DNA from: CAYWNK01 sp047639615
GTDB lineage: Bacteria > Planctomycetota > UBA1135 > GCA-002686595
NCBI GenBank assembly: GCA_047639615.1
Contig: JBLIOL010000182.1
Coordinates: forward strand, 1-11,104
DNA length: 11,104 bases
Direction: 5' to 3'
The position numbers were made by a program, and so were the translations under genes. How positions within the stretch are numbered: position 1 is the stretch's first letter; each line of letters opens with the position of its first letter. Shown piece by piece: positions 1 to 7,375 of the stretch. A model generated the notes under the pieces. The model searched no databases, was not told the DNA's origin, and was given only the letters and a program-made list of their open reading frames with translations.

Positions 1-1
1 C

Positions 2-994
2 AGCCTGGGTACTTTCTTTGTGGGCCTCGCCAGCGTCATCATCCTGGGTTATGGCGGGAACCTGATCCTGGATCAGGAGCTGACCGTCGGCGAGCTGTTC
101 AGCTTCACGCTCTTCCTGGCTTTCCTGATCGGTCCCATCGTGCAGATGGCCAACATCGGCACGCAGATGAGCGAGGCCTTCGCGGGCCTGGATCGCACCG
201 CCGAGCTGCTCTCCATGCCCGGCGAAGACGATGACCCCAAGCGCTCCACGAGCATGCCTGACATCAAAGGTCATGTGCGTTTCGAGCACGTTCACTTCGC
301 CTACGAGGATGACAAGCCCGTACTCAAGGACATCGACTTTGAGGTGCAGCCGGGCACCGTGGTCGCTCTCGTGGGCAGTTCCGGATCGGGCAAGTCCACA
401 TTGGCAGCCCTTGCGGTGTCCTTCCTGGATCCCGACTCTGGGCGCATCCTGGTGGACGGCATCGACCTGGATACGGTCGAGCTAGCCAGCTATCGATGCC
501 AGCTAGGCCTGGTGCTGCAGGATGAGTTCCTCTTCGACGGCAGCATCCGCGATAACTTGCTGTTCGCGCGGCCGAGCGCCAGCGAAGAGGATCTGGTCCA
601 GGCCGCGGACAAGGCCTACGTGTCCGAGTTCACCGACGGTCTGCCCGACGGCCTGGACACCATCATCGGCGAGCGCGGGGTGAAGCTCTCCGGCGGCCAG
701 CGTCAGCGCGTAACGATCGCCCGCGCCCTGCTGGCGGCACCGCGCATCCTGCTGCTCGACGAAGCGACCTCGAGCCTCGATACCGAGAGTGAGGCCTACA
801 TCCAATCCAGCCTCGAAGAGCTCCTCAAGGGCCGCACTACCTTCGTAATCGCCCACCGCCTCTCCACGATCCAGCGCGCCGATCTGATCCTGGTGATCGA
901 GGACGGCTGCATCATCGAGCGCGGCCGCCACGCCGAACTGATGGCCAAGGAAGGCCGCTACCACCGGCTCTACACCCTGCAGGCTCGAATCTGA
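2..994 (+). CDS. ABC exporter half-transporter, C-terminal part (partial at 5' end)
   Basis: The gene enters the window already open, so its start lies upstream; the GTG at 20 is only the first possible start codon visible. Residues below are counted from that GTG. About the first 60 residues look like the last membrane segments of an ABC type-I exporter domain. The nucleotide-binding domain follows complete: Walker A GSSGSGKST (119-127), Q-loop Gln167, signature LSGGQ (223-227), Walker B ILLLDEAT (243-250), D-loop SSLD (251-254) and switch His279. The family fuses membrane and ATPase domains and works as a dimer in the inner membrane, exporting lipids, peptides or drugs (MsbA/LmrA-like). The substrate cannot be told. 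All ATPase motifs are intact, so it is probably active. The TGA at 992-994 lies 1 nt before a long inverted repeat that may end the transcript. Confidence 0.95.
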   Translation, partial: SLGTFFVGLASVIILGYGGNLILDQELTVGELFSFTLFLAFLIGPIVQMANIGTQMSEAFAGLDRTAELLSMPGEDDDPKRSTSMPDIKGHVRFEHVHFAYEDDKPVLKDIDFEVQPGTVVALVGSSGSGKSTLAALAVSFLDPDSGRILVDGIDLDTVELASYRCQLGLVLQDEFLFDGSIRDNLLFARPSASEEDLVQAADKAYVSEFTDGLPDGLDTIIGERGVKLSGGQRQRVTIARALLAAPRILLLDEATSSLDTESEAYIQSSLEELLKGRTTFVIAHRLSTIQRADLILVIEDGCIIERGRHAELMAKEGRYHRLYTLQARI

Positions 995-995
995 G

Positions 996-1085
996 TACTG
1001 TGCAGCGCTCGATTCTTCGGGCTGACCTACGGTTGAATCTCCCCTCTGGCTCTCCTCAGCCCGAAGAATCGTGCGCGGCACAGTA
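996..1085. repeat. 30-nt inverted repeat with 30-nt spacer
   Basis: Arms 996-1025 and 1056-1085 are reverse complements at 28 of 30 positions; the mismatches are A1004/G1077 and T1009/T1072. The inner 15 bases, GATTCTTCGGGCTGA and its complement, pair perfectly. The spacer is 1026-1055. As RNA it would form a very stable long stem directly after the ABC gene stop. There is no T-tract, so it is not a textbook intrinsic terminator. It could be a terminator-like or RNase-processed hairpin, or a miniature repeat element. No clear target-site duplication flanks it. Confidence 0.85.
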
Positions 1086-1091
1086 TGCGGG

Positions 1092-1107
1092 AAACCACGC
1101 GTGGTTT
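1092..1107. repeat. Perfect 16-bp palindrome
   Basis: AAACCACGCGTGGTTT is its own reverse complement. Beyond it, ATGC (1085-1088) can pair with GCAT (1108-1111) if GGGA-side bases 1089-1091 bulge out. It lies 33 bp before the glycosyltransferase start, between the larger inverted repeat and the gene. A dimeric-repressor operator or part of a larger folded element are both possible; nothing in the sequence decides between them. Confidence 0.6.
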
Positions 1108-1140
1108 GCATGGCGGGGTGCTTGACGCCATTCTGTCTGC

Positions 1141-1968
1141 ATGCCCGTCGTCCTGTTGCCCGCACACAATGAAGAGGCCGTGCTGCCGCGCACACTGCGG
1201 GTGCTGCTGGAGGGTTTACGCGAGGATGTGCAGGTGGTGGTGCTGGCCAATGGCTGCAGCGATCGTACGGCGGAGATCGCGCGCGAGGCCGGCGTGCACG
1301 TTGTGGAGGTGGAGGCGGCCGGCAAGGTCGTGGCGCTCAACGCGGGGGATGCGGCCTTTCCGGGTAGTCCTCGGGTGTACCTAGACGCGGACATCGAGCT
1401 TTCGGGCGAGCAGCTGAACCTGATCTTGGCGGCGCTGGAGAATGGAGCTGTGGCGGCGGAGCCGCGGCCGTTCTTGGATTTGGAAGGAGCCTCTCTAGGG
1501 GTGCGCGCCTGGTACGCGGTTTGGCAGGCCCTGCATGGGCAGCGACCGGGGGCGGTGGGCTCGGGGCTGTATGCGCTCTCGGCTGAGGGACGTGCGCGCT
1601 TCGGAGAGTTCCCGCCGGTGATCGCTGACGATGGTTTCGTGCGCGCGCACTTTGGGCCGGGGGAGATCGCCCTGGTGGCGGGGGCGAGCACGCGCGTGCG
1701 CGCGCCGCGTAGCTTGGGCGATCTGGTGAAGATCAAGACGCGCAGCCGCTTGGGCAACCTGGAGTTGGCCCAGCGCTTTCCTGAGCTGTGGGCCAAGAAG
1801 CGTGAGCGCGAGGCTGGCGCGGGGAGCAAGGCAGCGAGCTTGCCGCCCATGCTCTGGCCGCTGCTGCCTTGGTATGTGCTCGTGCAGCTGTGGGTGCGCC
1901 GGCGCGCGGCGGGTCTGGCGCAGGACCTAGACGGCTATGTCTGGGAGCGCGACGAGTCCACGCGCTAG
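1141..1968 (+). CDS. Family 2 glycosyltransferase (GT-A fold)
   Basis: This is a 275-residue glycosyltransferase that should transfer a sugar from a nucleotide donor; the acceptor is unknown. Visible motifs are the N-terminal PAHNEE (7-12), NGCSDRT (37-43, nucleotide-binding loop), DADIE (82-86, the metal-binding DxD) and ADDGF (162-166, the place of the catalytic base in GT2 enzymes). A hydrophobic stretch at about 233-253 suggests a C-terminal membrane anchor or membrane association, with the catalytic domain on the cytoplasmic side. ATG 1141 is the only usable start: an in-frame TGA lies at 1123-1125 and no start codon comes between. No Shine-Dalgarno site precedes it. The gene ends 4 bp from the end of the convergent TPR gene. 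The family call is firm; the pathway (cell-surface glycan, glycolipid or carotenoid-type modification) is open. Confidence 0.9.
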   Translation: MPVVLLPAHNEEAVLPRTLRVLLEGLREDVQVVVLANGCSDRTAEIAREAGVHVVEVEAAGKVVALNAGDAAFPGSPRVYLDADIELSGEQLNLILAALENGAVAAEPRPFLDLEGASLGVRAWYAVWQALHGQRPGAVGSGLYALSAEGRARFGEFPPVIADDGFVRAHFGPGEIALVAGASTRVRAPRSLGDLVKIKTRSRLGNLELAQRFPELWAKKREREAGAGSKAASLPPMLWPLLPWYVLVQLWVRRRAAGLAQDLDGYVWERDESTR

Positions 1969-1972
1969 GGGG

Positions 1973-3703
1973 CTACTTCTGTAGCTGGAGCAGGTGCTCG
2001 GCGGTGCGTGCGGCGGCTTTGTTGCGGCCGGCGTTGGTCTGGGCCGTCTGCAGCATCCGCAGTACGGAGACTTCGTTCGGATTCAATTCGAGGGCGGCGC
2101 GCAGTTTGAGAATAGCTGCGGGCCAGTCACCGGATTGGCCGAAGCGGCGTGCTTGGCCTTCGTAGATCTGCCCAACCTGCCGGCGTATGAGCTCTTGGGT
2201 GGGGTCGAGCTTGAAGGCCTGCTGCAGGATCGGAAGGGCGGCGTCGTACTCGCCCATTTGAACCAGCAGGCTGCCGTGGTTGGCTTGGGCTTCGAAGTCT
2301 TCGGGTAGCACTTCGGAGGCGCGCTTGAGCAGCGGCATGGCCTCGCGCGGGCGGCCGGCTTGGGCCAGCATGGCGCCCAGGCGTTTCATGATGTGGGCGT
2401 CGTCCGGGCTGAGCAGTAGGGCCTGCTTAAGATGGCCTAGGGCTGCTTCGGCATCGCCTGCGCGGCGGCGTTCTTCGGCCAGGTTGAAGTAGACGGTGGA
2501 GCTCGGACCGGCGGCGATCAGCGCGTGGTTCCAGAGGCTCCGGTCGTCGTTCCAAGTCTTCGTCTGTTGGTGCGAGAGGATCACGCATACCAGGGCGAAG
2601 GCGCCGGCGGAGCGCGCGGCGGCAGGCTGGCCGGCGGGGCCGAGCAGGGCGCTGATGCCGTAGACCACGGCTATGGCCAGGCCCAGGCTGGGCAGGTAGG
2701 TGAAGCGGTCGGCGTGGGATGTGGTGATGCCGAAGCTCACCAAGCCGAGCATGGGGACCAGCATGCCCAGGAACCAAAACCAGCCCACGGCCAGTGCCGG
2801 CGCTCGCTGGCGTAGGCGCAGGGCGAGCAGGATGCTGACGAGCAGCATGGCCGCGACTGCGGCGGCGGCGCCCATGGAGAGGTCCGTGCCCGCGTCCGGA
2901 TAGTGCGCGGCGAAGCCGCCGGGTAGGAAGCTCTGGCGGATGTAGCTGCCGTAGGCGAGTAGTGCGCCGGCCATACGTTGGCCGAGGCTTAGAACTTCGG
3001 TGCTGGCTTCGACGCTGCCGGCTTGACTGAGGGTGGCCTTCCATGAGGCCAGGGCGGCCAGCGCGAGGAGGGGCAGCTTCTCCAGCAGCAGGCGCGGCTC
3101 GAGCTTGCGCTTGAGCGGCCAGGCGTCGAGCAGCAGCAGCACGAAGGGCGCGGTCACGAGCACTTGCTTGGCGGCGAGGCCGAGGGCCATCAGCAAGACG
3201 GCCAGGGAATAGCGCAGGGCGCTCGGGCGCTCCGTGTAGCGGATCCAGGCTAGTAGCAGGCCCAGGAAGCACAGACCGGAGAGCAGGTCCTTGCGACTGG
3301 AAACCCAGGCGACGGATTCCACACGTAGGGGGTGCAAGGCCCAGAGGGCGGCGGCGCCGAAGGCGGCCAAGTACTTGCCGGTGGCGCGGCGCAGCACGTA
3401 GATTGCGAGCAGGGCGTTGGCCAGGTGCAGCGCGACGCTCGTGCCGTGGTGGCCGGCGGGGCTCGCTCCGAAGAGGGTCGCGTCGAGCTGATGCGAAAGC
3501 CAAGTCAGCGGCAACCAGGTGTTGCCGTGGTGCGTGTTCAACGCCCAGCTGAAGCCCTCGGAGGAGAGCCCGCCGAGCACCATCGGATTCTCCGTCACGT
3601 AGACGGGGTCGTCGAAGCCTACGAATCCCAGGGAGAGGGCTCCGCCAAAGGCCAGCAGGACGAGCAGACCGAGGATCAGGCTCTGGGCGAGGGGGCGTTG
3701 CAC
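1973..3703 (-). CDS. Polytopic membrane protein with C-terminal TPRs, GT-C/TMTC-like
   Basis: The 576-residue protein has an N-terminal hydrophobic part (about 1-375) with many membrane segments and a soluble TPR part (about 400-576, four or five repeats). The membrane part carries patterns typical of bacterial proteins related to eukaryotic TMTC mannosyltransferases: FDDPVYV (30-36, acidic pair in the first outer loop), TWLPLTWLSHQLD (62-74), ALHPLRVESVAW (122-133) and DRFTYLPSLG (332-341). By family this suggests transfer of a sugar from a polyprenyl-phosphate donor on the outer face of the membrane, with the TPRs binding a protein partner. The transferase activity is inferred. The start is GTG 3703, the first start codon in frame; GAGG lies 8 nt upstream. 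The gene follows the hydrolase-fold gene by 62 bp on the same strand, so co-transcription is likely. Confidence 0.85.
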   Translation of the reverse strand: MQRPLAQSLILGLLVLLAFGGALSLGFVGFDDPVYVTENPMVLGGLSSEGFSWALNTHHGNTWLPLTWLSHQLDATLFGASPAGHHGTSVALHLANALLAIYVLRRATGKYLAAFGAAALWALHPLRVESVAWVSSRKDLLSGLCFLGLLLAWIRYTERPSALRYSLAVLLMALGLAAKQVLVTAPFVLLLLDAWPLKRKLEPRLLLEKLPLLALAALASWKATLSQAGSVEASTEVLSLGQRMAGALLAYGSYIRQSFLPGGFAAHYPDAGTDLSMGAAAAVAAMLLVSILLALRLRQRAPALAVGWFWFLGMLVPMLGLVSFGITTSHADRFTYLPSLGLAIAVVYGISALLGPAGQPAAARSAGAFALVCVILSHQQTKTWNDDRSLWNHALIAAGPSSTVYFNLAEERRRAGDAEAALGHLKQALLLSPDDAHIMKRLGAMLAQAGRPREAMPLLKRASEVLPEDFEAQANHGSLLVQMGEYDAALPILQQAFKLDPTQELIRRQVGQIYEGQARRFGQSGDWPAAILKLRAALELNPNEVSVLRMLQTAQTNAGRNKAAARTAEHLLQLQK

Positions 3704-3765
3704 GCACCTATCCTCACGCCGTAGCCCATGAATCGCAAGGACCCCATGGGCGGGGGGCGCTAGAG

Positions 3766-4542
3766 CTAGTTCATCACCTGGTCTTTCAACCAGGAGTAGG
3801 CGAAGTTGCCGAGCTTCTTGTCCTCGAGGATCACGTCGCTCTTCGATGAGAGGTAGCTGATTTCGACGAACTCGTAGTCGTTGTTAGCCTTGTGGGCCGA
3901 GGCCTGAATCGCGGTGACGGTCTTCTTGGCGGCCTTGGGCGCCAGGATGAAGGTGGGCAGTCCGCCGAGCTTGCCAACGCCTTTCATGACGTCGAAGCCC
4001 TGGGCGTCCTTGACCGGGTCGATCAGGATCACGGCCTGGGTGGCGTCATCGTCGATGGCGTGGCGCACGACCAGGGCCGCGCCCGCGCCGGTGCCGATCA
4101 GGGTCAGGTTGGAGGCGTGCAGTTCGCTCTGCTTGCGCAGGAAGAGGGCACCGGCGCTGACGTCCTTGGCGGCGAAGGCCCACAGGGCCTTGCGCTCCTT
4201 GGGGTCGGCCGTTTCCCAGTCCATCTTCTCGCCGACGCTGGAGCCATGTCCGCGCAGGTCGAGCACGAGTACGCCGAAGCCCTTCTTTTGAAGGTAGGCG
4301 GCGAGTGCGTCCATGGGCTGGCCGCAGGAGCCTTCGTCGTGGATCAAGAGCGCGGCGGGCGCACGGCCCTTGCCCTTCTTGCTCGGGGCGAAGTAGCGCC
4401 CGGACAGATCCTGCTTGTCCTCGGTGCGCAGGCGTACCGGTTGGGACTTCGCCTCTCTGGGGGCGATGATCGCGGTAATTTCAGGCTGGGGCTCGCCGAC
4501 GGAGAGAATACTCGTGGCGACGAGGAACAGGCTCGCGATCAT
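3766..4542 (-). CDS. Exported alpha/beta-hydrolase-fold protein, probable pseudoenzyme
   Basis: From ATG 4542 the product has 258 residues. An N-terminal hydrophobic stretch, MIASLFLVATSILSVG, resembles a short signal peptide. The fold is recognisable from ALLIHDEGS (64-72, oxyanion region), GFGVLVLDLRGHGSS (88-102) and LTLIGTGAGAALVVRHA (146-162, nucleophile elbow). At the elbow the family consensus is G-x-S-x-G, but here it is G150-T-G-A-G154, with Gly in place of the catalytic Ser. No histidine is seen near the C-terminus where the catalytic His normally sits. So it probably lacks ordinary esterase or peptidase activity. A longer reading from 4797 adds 85 Pro/Arg-rich residues before the signal-like stretch and was rejected. 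It probably shares a transcript with the TPR gene 62 bp downstream. Substrate or partner is unknown. Confidence 0.8.
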   Translation of the reverse strand: MIASLFLVATSILSVGEPQPEITAIIAPREAKSQPVRLRTEDKQDLSGRYFAPSKKGKGRAPAALLIHDEGSCGQPMDALAAYLQKKGFGVLVLDLRGHGSSVGEKMDWETADPKERKALWAFAAKDVSAGALFLRKQSELHASNLTLIGTGAGAALVVRHAIDDDATQAVILIDPVKDAQGFDVMKGVGKLGGLPTFILAPKAAKKTVTAIQASAHKANNDYEFVEISYLSSKSDVILEDKKLGNFAYSWLKDQVMN

Positions 4543-4986
4543 AGGCTCGGCAGAAAATTGACCCCGGGGGAGGCCCGCAAGGGGGCGAGGTCGGGCAGAA
4601 GTGACGGAAGCGGGTGAAGGTGGGTGGAGGCGGCGCACCGCAAGCTCGGGGGCTGGCGGGGGGCCAGACCATACGCTCGGCAGCCCCGAATGGGGACCTC
4701 CCCAAGGCATTGCCTCGGGATGATTCGGGGGAGCTGAGGGTCGTCTTGGACGGTGGCAGATTTGGGGGGGATGGCCGGCTGGGGGAGCCGGCGCCAACCC
4801 GAGTCAATGATCACGGGCGGCTAGGACGCAAGTCAGGTGCTCACAAGGATAGGGCGGGCGGGCCCTGTGCTCGTGAGACGCTGACTCGCCGCCTCCAGGC
4901 GAGACATAGAAGTGGCGCGTGCCTGGTTACCGATGGAGGGCGATTGTTTTGAGATTCTGGTGTCGAAAACGGGCTTCTCGGTGCCT
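4543..4986. other. 444-bp intergenic region without a convincing gene
   Basis: This is the space after the helicase gene and before the hydrolase-fold gene, both on the minus strand, so it should hold the helicase terminator and the hydrolase promoter. ORFs through it are Pro/Arg/Gly-rich and lack family features. A perfect 7-bp hairpin (GCCGGCT at 4774-4780, AGCCGGC at 4786-4792) and a G7 run (4764-4770) are visible. A weak 6-bp hairpin (4964-4980, one wobble pair) lies just after the helicase stop, without a T-tract. No tRNA, tandem repeat or clear promoter was recognised. Confidence 0.6.
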
Positions 4987-7317
4987 CTAGCCGAGTTGGA
5001 GCTGCCTACGGGCATCCACTTCGTCGCGATTGATAGCGATGATGGCTTCCTCGAGTCGATCGGAGAGATCCCACTCGGGGTCGATGGCGCGACGCAGGTT
5101 GCGCATCAGCTGCAGGGCCATGCGGAACACGCGGCAGACATCGCCCATGGGCGCCTCGGCGGCTTCTTCGAGGCCGGCCAGGTCGGTGCCGCCGTACCAG
5201 GCTAGGACGGCGGGGGTCAGGCCCCAGTCCGGGCGCTTCATGCCGGGGCCGATACCCAGGCGCGCTTCCGCTCCGCATAGGTCGCCAATTACGTGGCCGA
5301 CGGCTTGGCGCTCGGATCCGAAGAGTTTGTTGGGTACGTAGGTGCGCTGATTGCGGCGGCGCTCCTCGAAGATCATGGCCACCATGGTCATGGCCAGGGC
5401 CTGGGGCGGCAGGTGTTCGAGGGTGCCCTGGAAGAGCAGCTCGGTCACCTGCAGTTCATACCCGGCCAGCAGGCGCGCGACCTTGCCGCGCGGGGTGACC
5501 TTGTCGCCCTTGAGGTAGCCGAAGTCCTCGAGCAGGGTCAGGTGGCGCTCCACCAGGCGGCGCTGGTCCTGGGACTGGCGCTCGCGGGCGCGCTTGTTCT
5601 TCTCGCGCGATTGGTAGACATGGAAGCTGCGTTCCCAAGCCTCGTGCATCTGCTCGCGACCAAGTCGATCGACCAGGTGCAAGAGTGTGGAGTAGGACAG
5701 GCGGAAGCGGCTGGTGACGGGCTCGGGCTTGCCGGCGAAGAGTCGCTCGAGCGGCGCTTCCACCAACTCGCGCGGACCGCAGACGCTGTAGACAAAGCCC
5801 TTGTCGTCCATGCCCTGGCGACCGGCGCGGCCGGCCATCTGCATGTAGTCACGCGTACGCAGCCAGTCGAAGTCCACACCGTCGAACTTGCGCAGTGCGT
5901 TGAACACCACGGAGCGCGCCGGCATGTTGATGCCGATGGCGAAGGTCTCGGTGGTGAAGAGCAGCTTGAGCAGCCCTTCGGTGAACATGCGCTCGACCAT
6001 CTCCTTGTGCACAGGCAGCATGCCCGCGTGGTGATAGGCGACGCCGTTACGCGCCATGCTCATGATTTCGCCGCGCAGCATGCCTTCACCGGTCTTGAAG
6101 GTGAGTACCAGCTCGTCCTGCAGCTTGAGCATGCGCGCTTTGGCTTCCGGGTTGAGCAGCTCGCGGTCTGCGTTACGGATCGCCAGGCGTTCGCAATCCT
6201 TGCGACTGAAGGAGAACACCAAGGTCGGCATCATGTCCTTCTCGCACAGCTCGTCGAAGAGCTTGGTGGGATCCGGCGGTCCGACGTGGCCACCGCCACC
6301 TCGTCTGGACCCCCCCCTAGCCCCTCGACTACGGCGTTTGCGGGCTTTCGATGCCGCGCGCCGATCGGCCAATTCTTGCTCGGCTTTCTTGCGTTGGAAC
6401 TTGAGCTTGCTGGGGTCGAAGCTGCCAGAGCGCTCGGTCCAGATCCAGTGTGAGAGCGGCACAGGGCGGCGCGCTTCCAGGATGACTTCGGTGGTCTCGT
6501 GACGGATCTCGTCGAGCCATGCGCCGACCTCTTCCACGTTGCTGATGGTGGCCGAGAGGCACACCAGGCGCACGCCCTTGGGCAGGAAGATCAGGCTCTC
6601 CTCCCACACGGTGCCGCGCTCGCGGTCGTCCATGTAGTGGATCTCGTCGAAGATCACGTGAGCCACGTCGGCCAGCAGGTCACGGTTCTCGAAGATCGCG
6701 TTGCGCAGGATCTCCGTAGTCATGATCAAAACCTGGGCGCCGGGGTTGATGGTCACATCGCCGGTCATGATGCCCACGTCTACGGCCGGGTCGTCGCGGA
6801 AGTCGCGGTACTTCTGGTTGGAGAGTGCCTTGATGGGCGAGGTGTAGATGCAGCGCAGGCCGCGACGCACCGCGTCCTCCATGGCGTACTCGGCCACCAA
6901 AGTCTTGCCCGCGCCGGTGGGCGCGGAGACCAGCACGTTGCGGCCGGCGCGGATGGCTTCCACGGCGCGGATCTGGAAGGGCAGCAGGGTGAAGCCTTTC
7001 CACTCCACCACACGGCCGTCCGGGGCGTAGGACTCCGCCTCGCCTGCACGCGGCTGGTCGGCGGGTACGCGTGGCTCTTCGGTGAGCTTCTCCGTCGGTG
7101 CATCGGCTGCCATAGCCGGTTCCGAGGTGGGCGCCAGCGCCGGTTCGGGGACGTTGTCGCCCTGGAAGAAGCCGAAGGGGAGGGAGGGGTTGGTGGAGCC
7201 GTTGCCTGTCATAGAAATTGTCGCAGCGGGCGATGCGCTGTGTCCCGACACCTGGAGGACCGAGGAATCAGGAGCGGGCGTGCTTGAGTCGCTGCTCTCA
7301 GACGGGTATCTAAGCAC
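4987..7317 (-). CDS. Ski2-like superfamily 2 DExH RNA helicase
   Basis: This ATP-dependent RNA helicase has both RecA-like domains. Motifs (numbered from GTG 7317): I SAPTGAGKT (131-139), Ia TSPIKALSNQ (159-168), II DEIH (224-227), III SAT (255-257), V TTETFAIGINMPAR (455-468) and VI QMAGRAGRQG (493-502). The region 600-770 fits the C-terminal helical (DSHCT-like) part of Ski2/Mtr4 proteins. A basic Arg/Gly-rich insert (about 318-346) sits between the RecA domains. In eukaryotes this family feeds RNA to the exosome; the bacterial role is less clear and may be RNA turnover or ribosome work. The start is uncertain: GTG 7317 is the first in frame, ATG 7212 gives 741 residues and is equally likely, since the core begins near residue 100. 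Neither has a clear ribosome binding site. No other gene shares its transcript convincingly. Confidence 0.92.
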   Translation of the reverse strand: MLRYPSESSDSSTPAPDSSVLQVSGHSASPAATISMTGNGSTNPSLPFGFFQGDNVPEPALAPTSEPAMAADAPTEKLTEEPRVPADQPRAGEAESYAPDGRVVEWKGFTLLPFQIRAVEAIRAGRNVLVSAPTGAGKTLVAEYAMEDAVRRGLRCIYTSPIKALSNQKYRDFRDDPAVDVGIMTGDVTINPGAQVLIMTTEILRNAIFENRDLLADVAHVIFDEIHYMDDRERGTVWEESLIFLPKGVRLVCLSATISNVEEVGAWLDEIRHETTEVILEARRPVPLSHWIWTERSGSFDPSKLKFQRKKAEQELADRRAASKARKRRSRGARGGSRRGGGGHVGPPDPTKLFDELCEKDMMPTLVFSFSRKDCERLAIRNADRELLNPEAKARMLKLQDELVLTFKTGEGMLRGEIMSMARNGVAYHHAGMLPVHKEMVERMFTEGLLKLLFTTETFAIGINMPARSVVFNALRKFDGVDFDWLRTRDYMQMAGRAGRQGMDDKGFVYSVCGPRELVEAPLERLFAGKPEPVTSRFRLSYSTLLHLVDRLGREQMHEAWERSFHVYQSREKNKRARERQSQDQRRLVERHLTLLEDFGYLKGDKVTPRGKVARLLAGYELQVTELLFQGTLEHLPPQALAMTMVAMIFEERRRNQRTYVPNKLFGSERQAVGHVIGDLCGAEARLGIGPGMKRPDWGLTPAVLAWYGGTDLAGLEEAAEAPMGDVCRVFRMALQLMRNLRRAIDPEWDLSDRLEEAIIAINRDEVDARRQLQLG

Positions 7318-7366
7318 GGGGCGCGATGGGGTCCAAGGCCAGGCACGTGTGCTTGGTCCATGTCAT
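7310..7366 (-). CDS. Possible 18-codon upstream ORF of the helicase
   Basis: ATG 7366 opens 18 codons ending in TAG at 7310-7312, so its end overlaps the helicase GTG at 7317. GGAGG lies 11 nt before the ATG on the minus strand. Such an overlap could couple translation to the helicase. The peptide matches nothing recognised, and the argument fails if the helicase really starts at 7212. Confidence 0.2.
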   Translation of the reverse strand: MTWTKHTCLALDPIAPRA

Positions 7367-7375
7367 GACCTCATT

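Noticed and set aside
996..1085. Inverted repeat as ends of an insertion sequence
   Set aside because: Only 30 bp lie between the arms, so no transposase fits, and no target-site duplication is seen; a miniature element remains possible.
503..1850. Minus-strand ORFs (230 and 264 codons) over the ABC and GT2 genes
   Set aside because: They cross the intergenic inverted repeat and are antisense to genes with complete conserved motifs.
2427..3707. 426-codon second minus-strand frame inside the TPR gene
   Set aside because: Arg/Pro/Ala-rich and without family patterns; the other frame contains the GT-C and TPR patterns throughout.
3892..4617. 241-codon plus-strand ORF over the hydrolase-fold gene
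   Set aside because: Antisense, Gly/Val/Ala-rich, no recognisable domain; the minus strand shows the hydrolase fold and a signal-like start.
4543..4797. 85-residue N-terminal extension of the hydrolase-fold protein
   Set aside because: Pro/Arg-rich low-complexity sequence ahead of a signal-peptide-like stretch; ATG 4542 is the better start.
5293..7287. Two long plus-strand ORFs (386 and 262 codons) across the helicase
   Set aside because: They are antisense frames kept open by high G+C; the minus strand has all helicase motifs in one frame. Their His/Gly/Ala/Leu/Val-rich composition matches no family.
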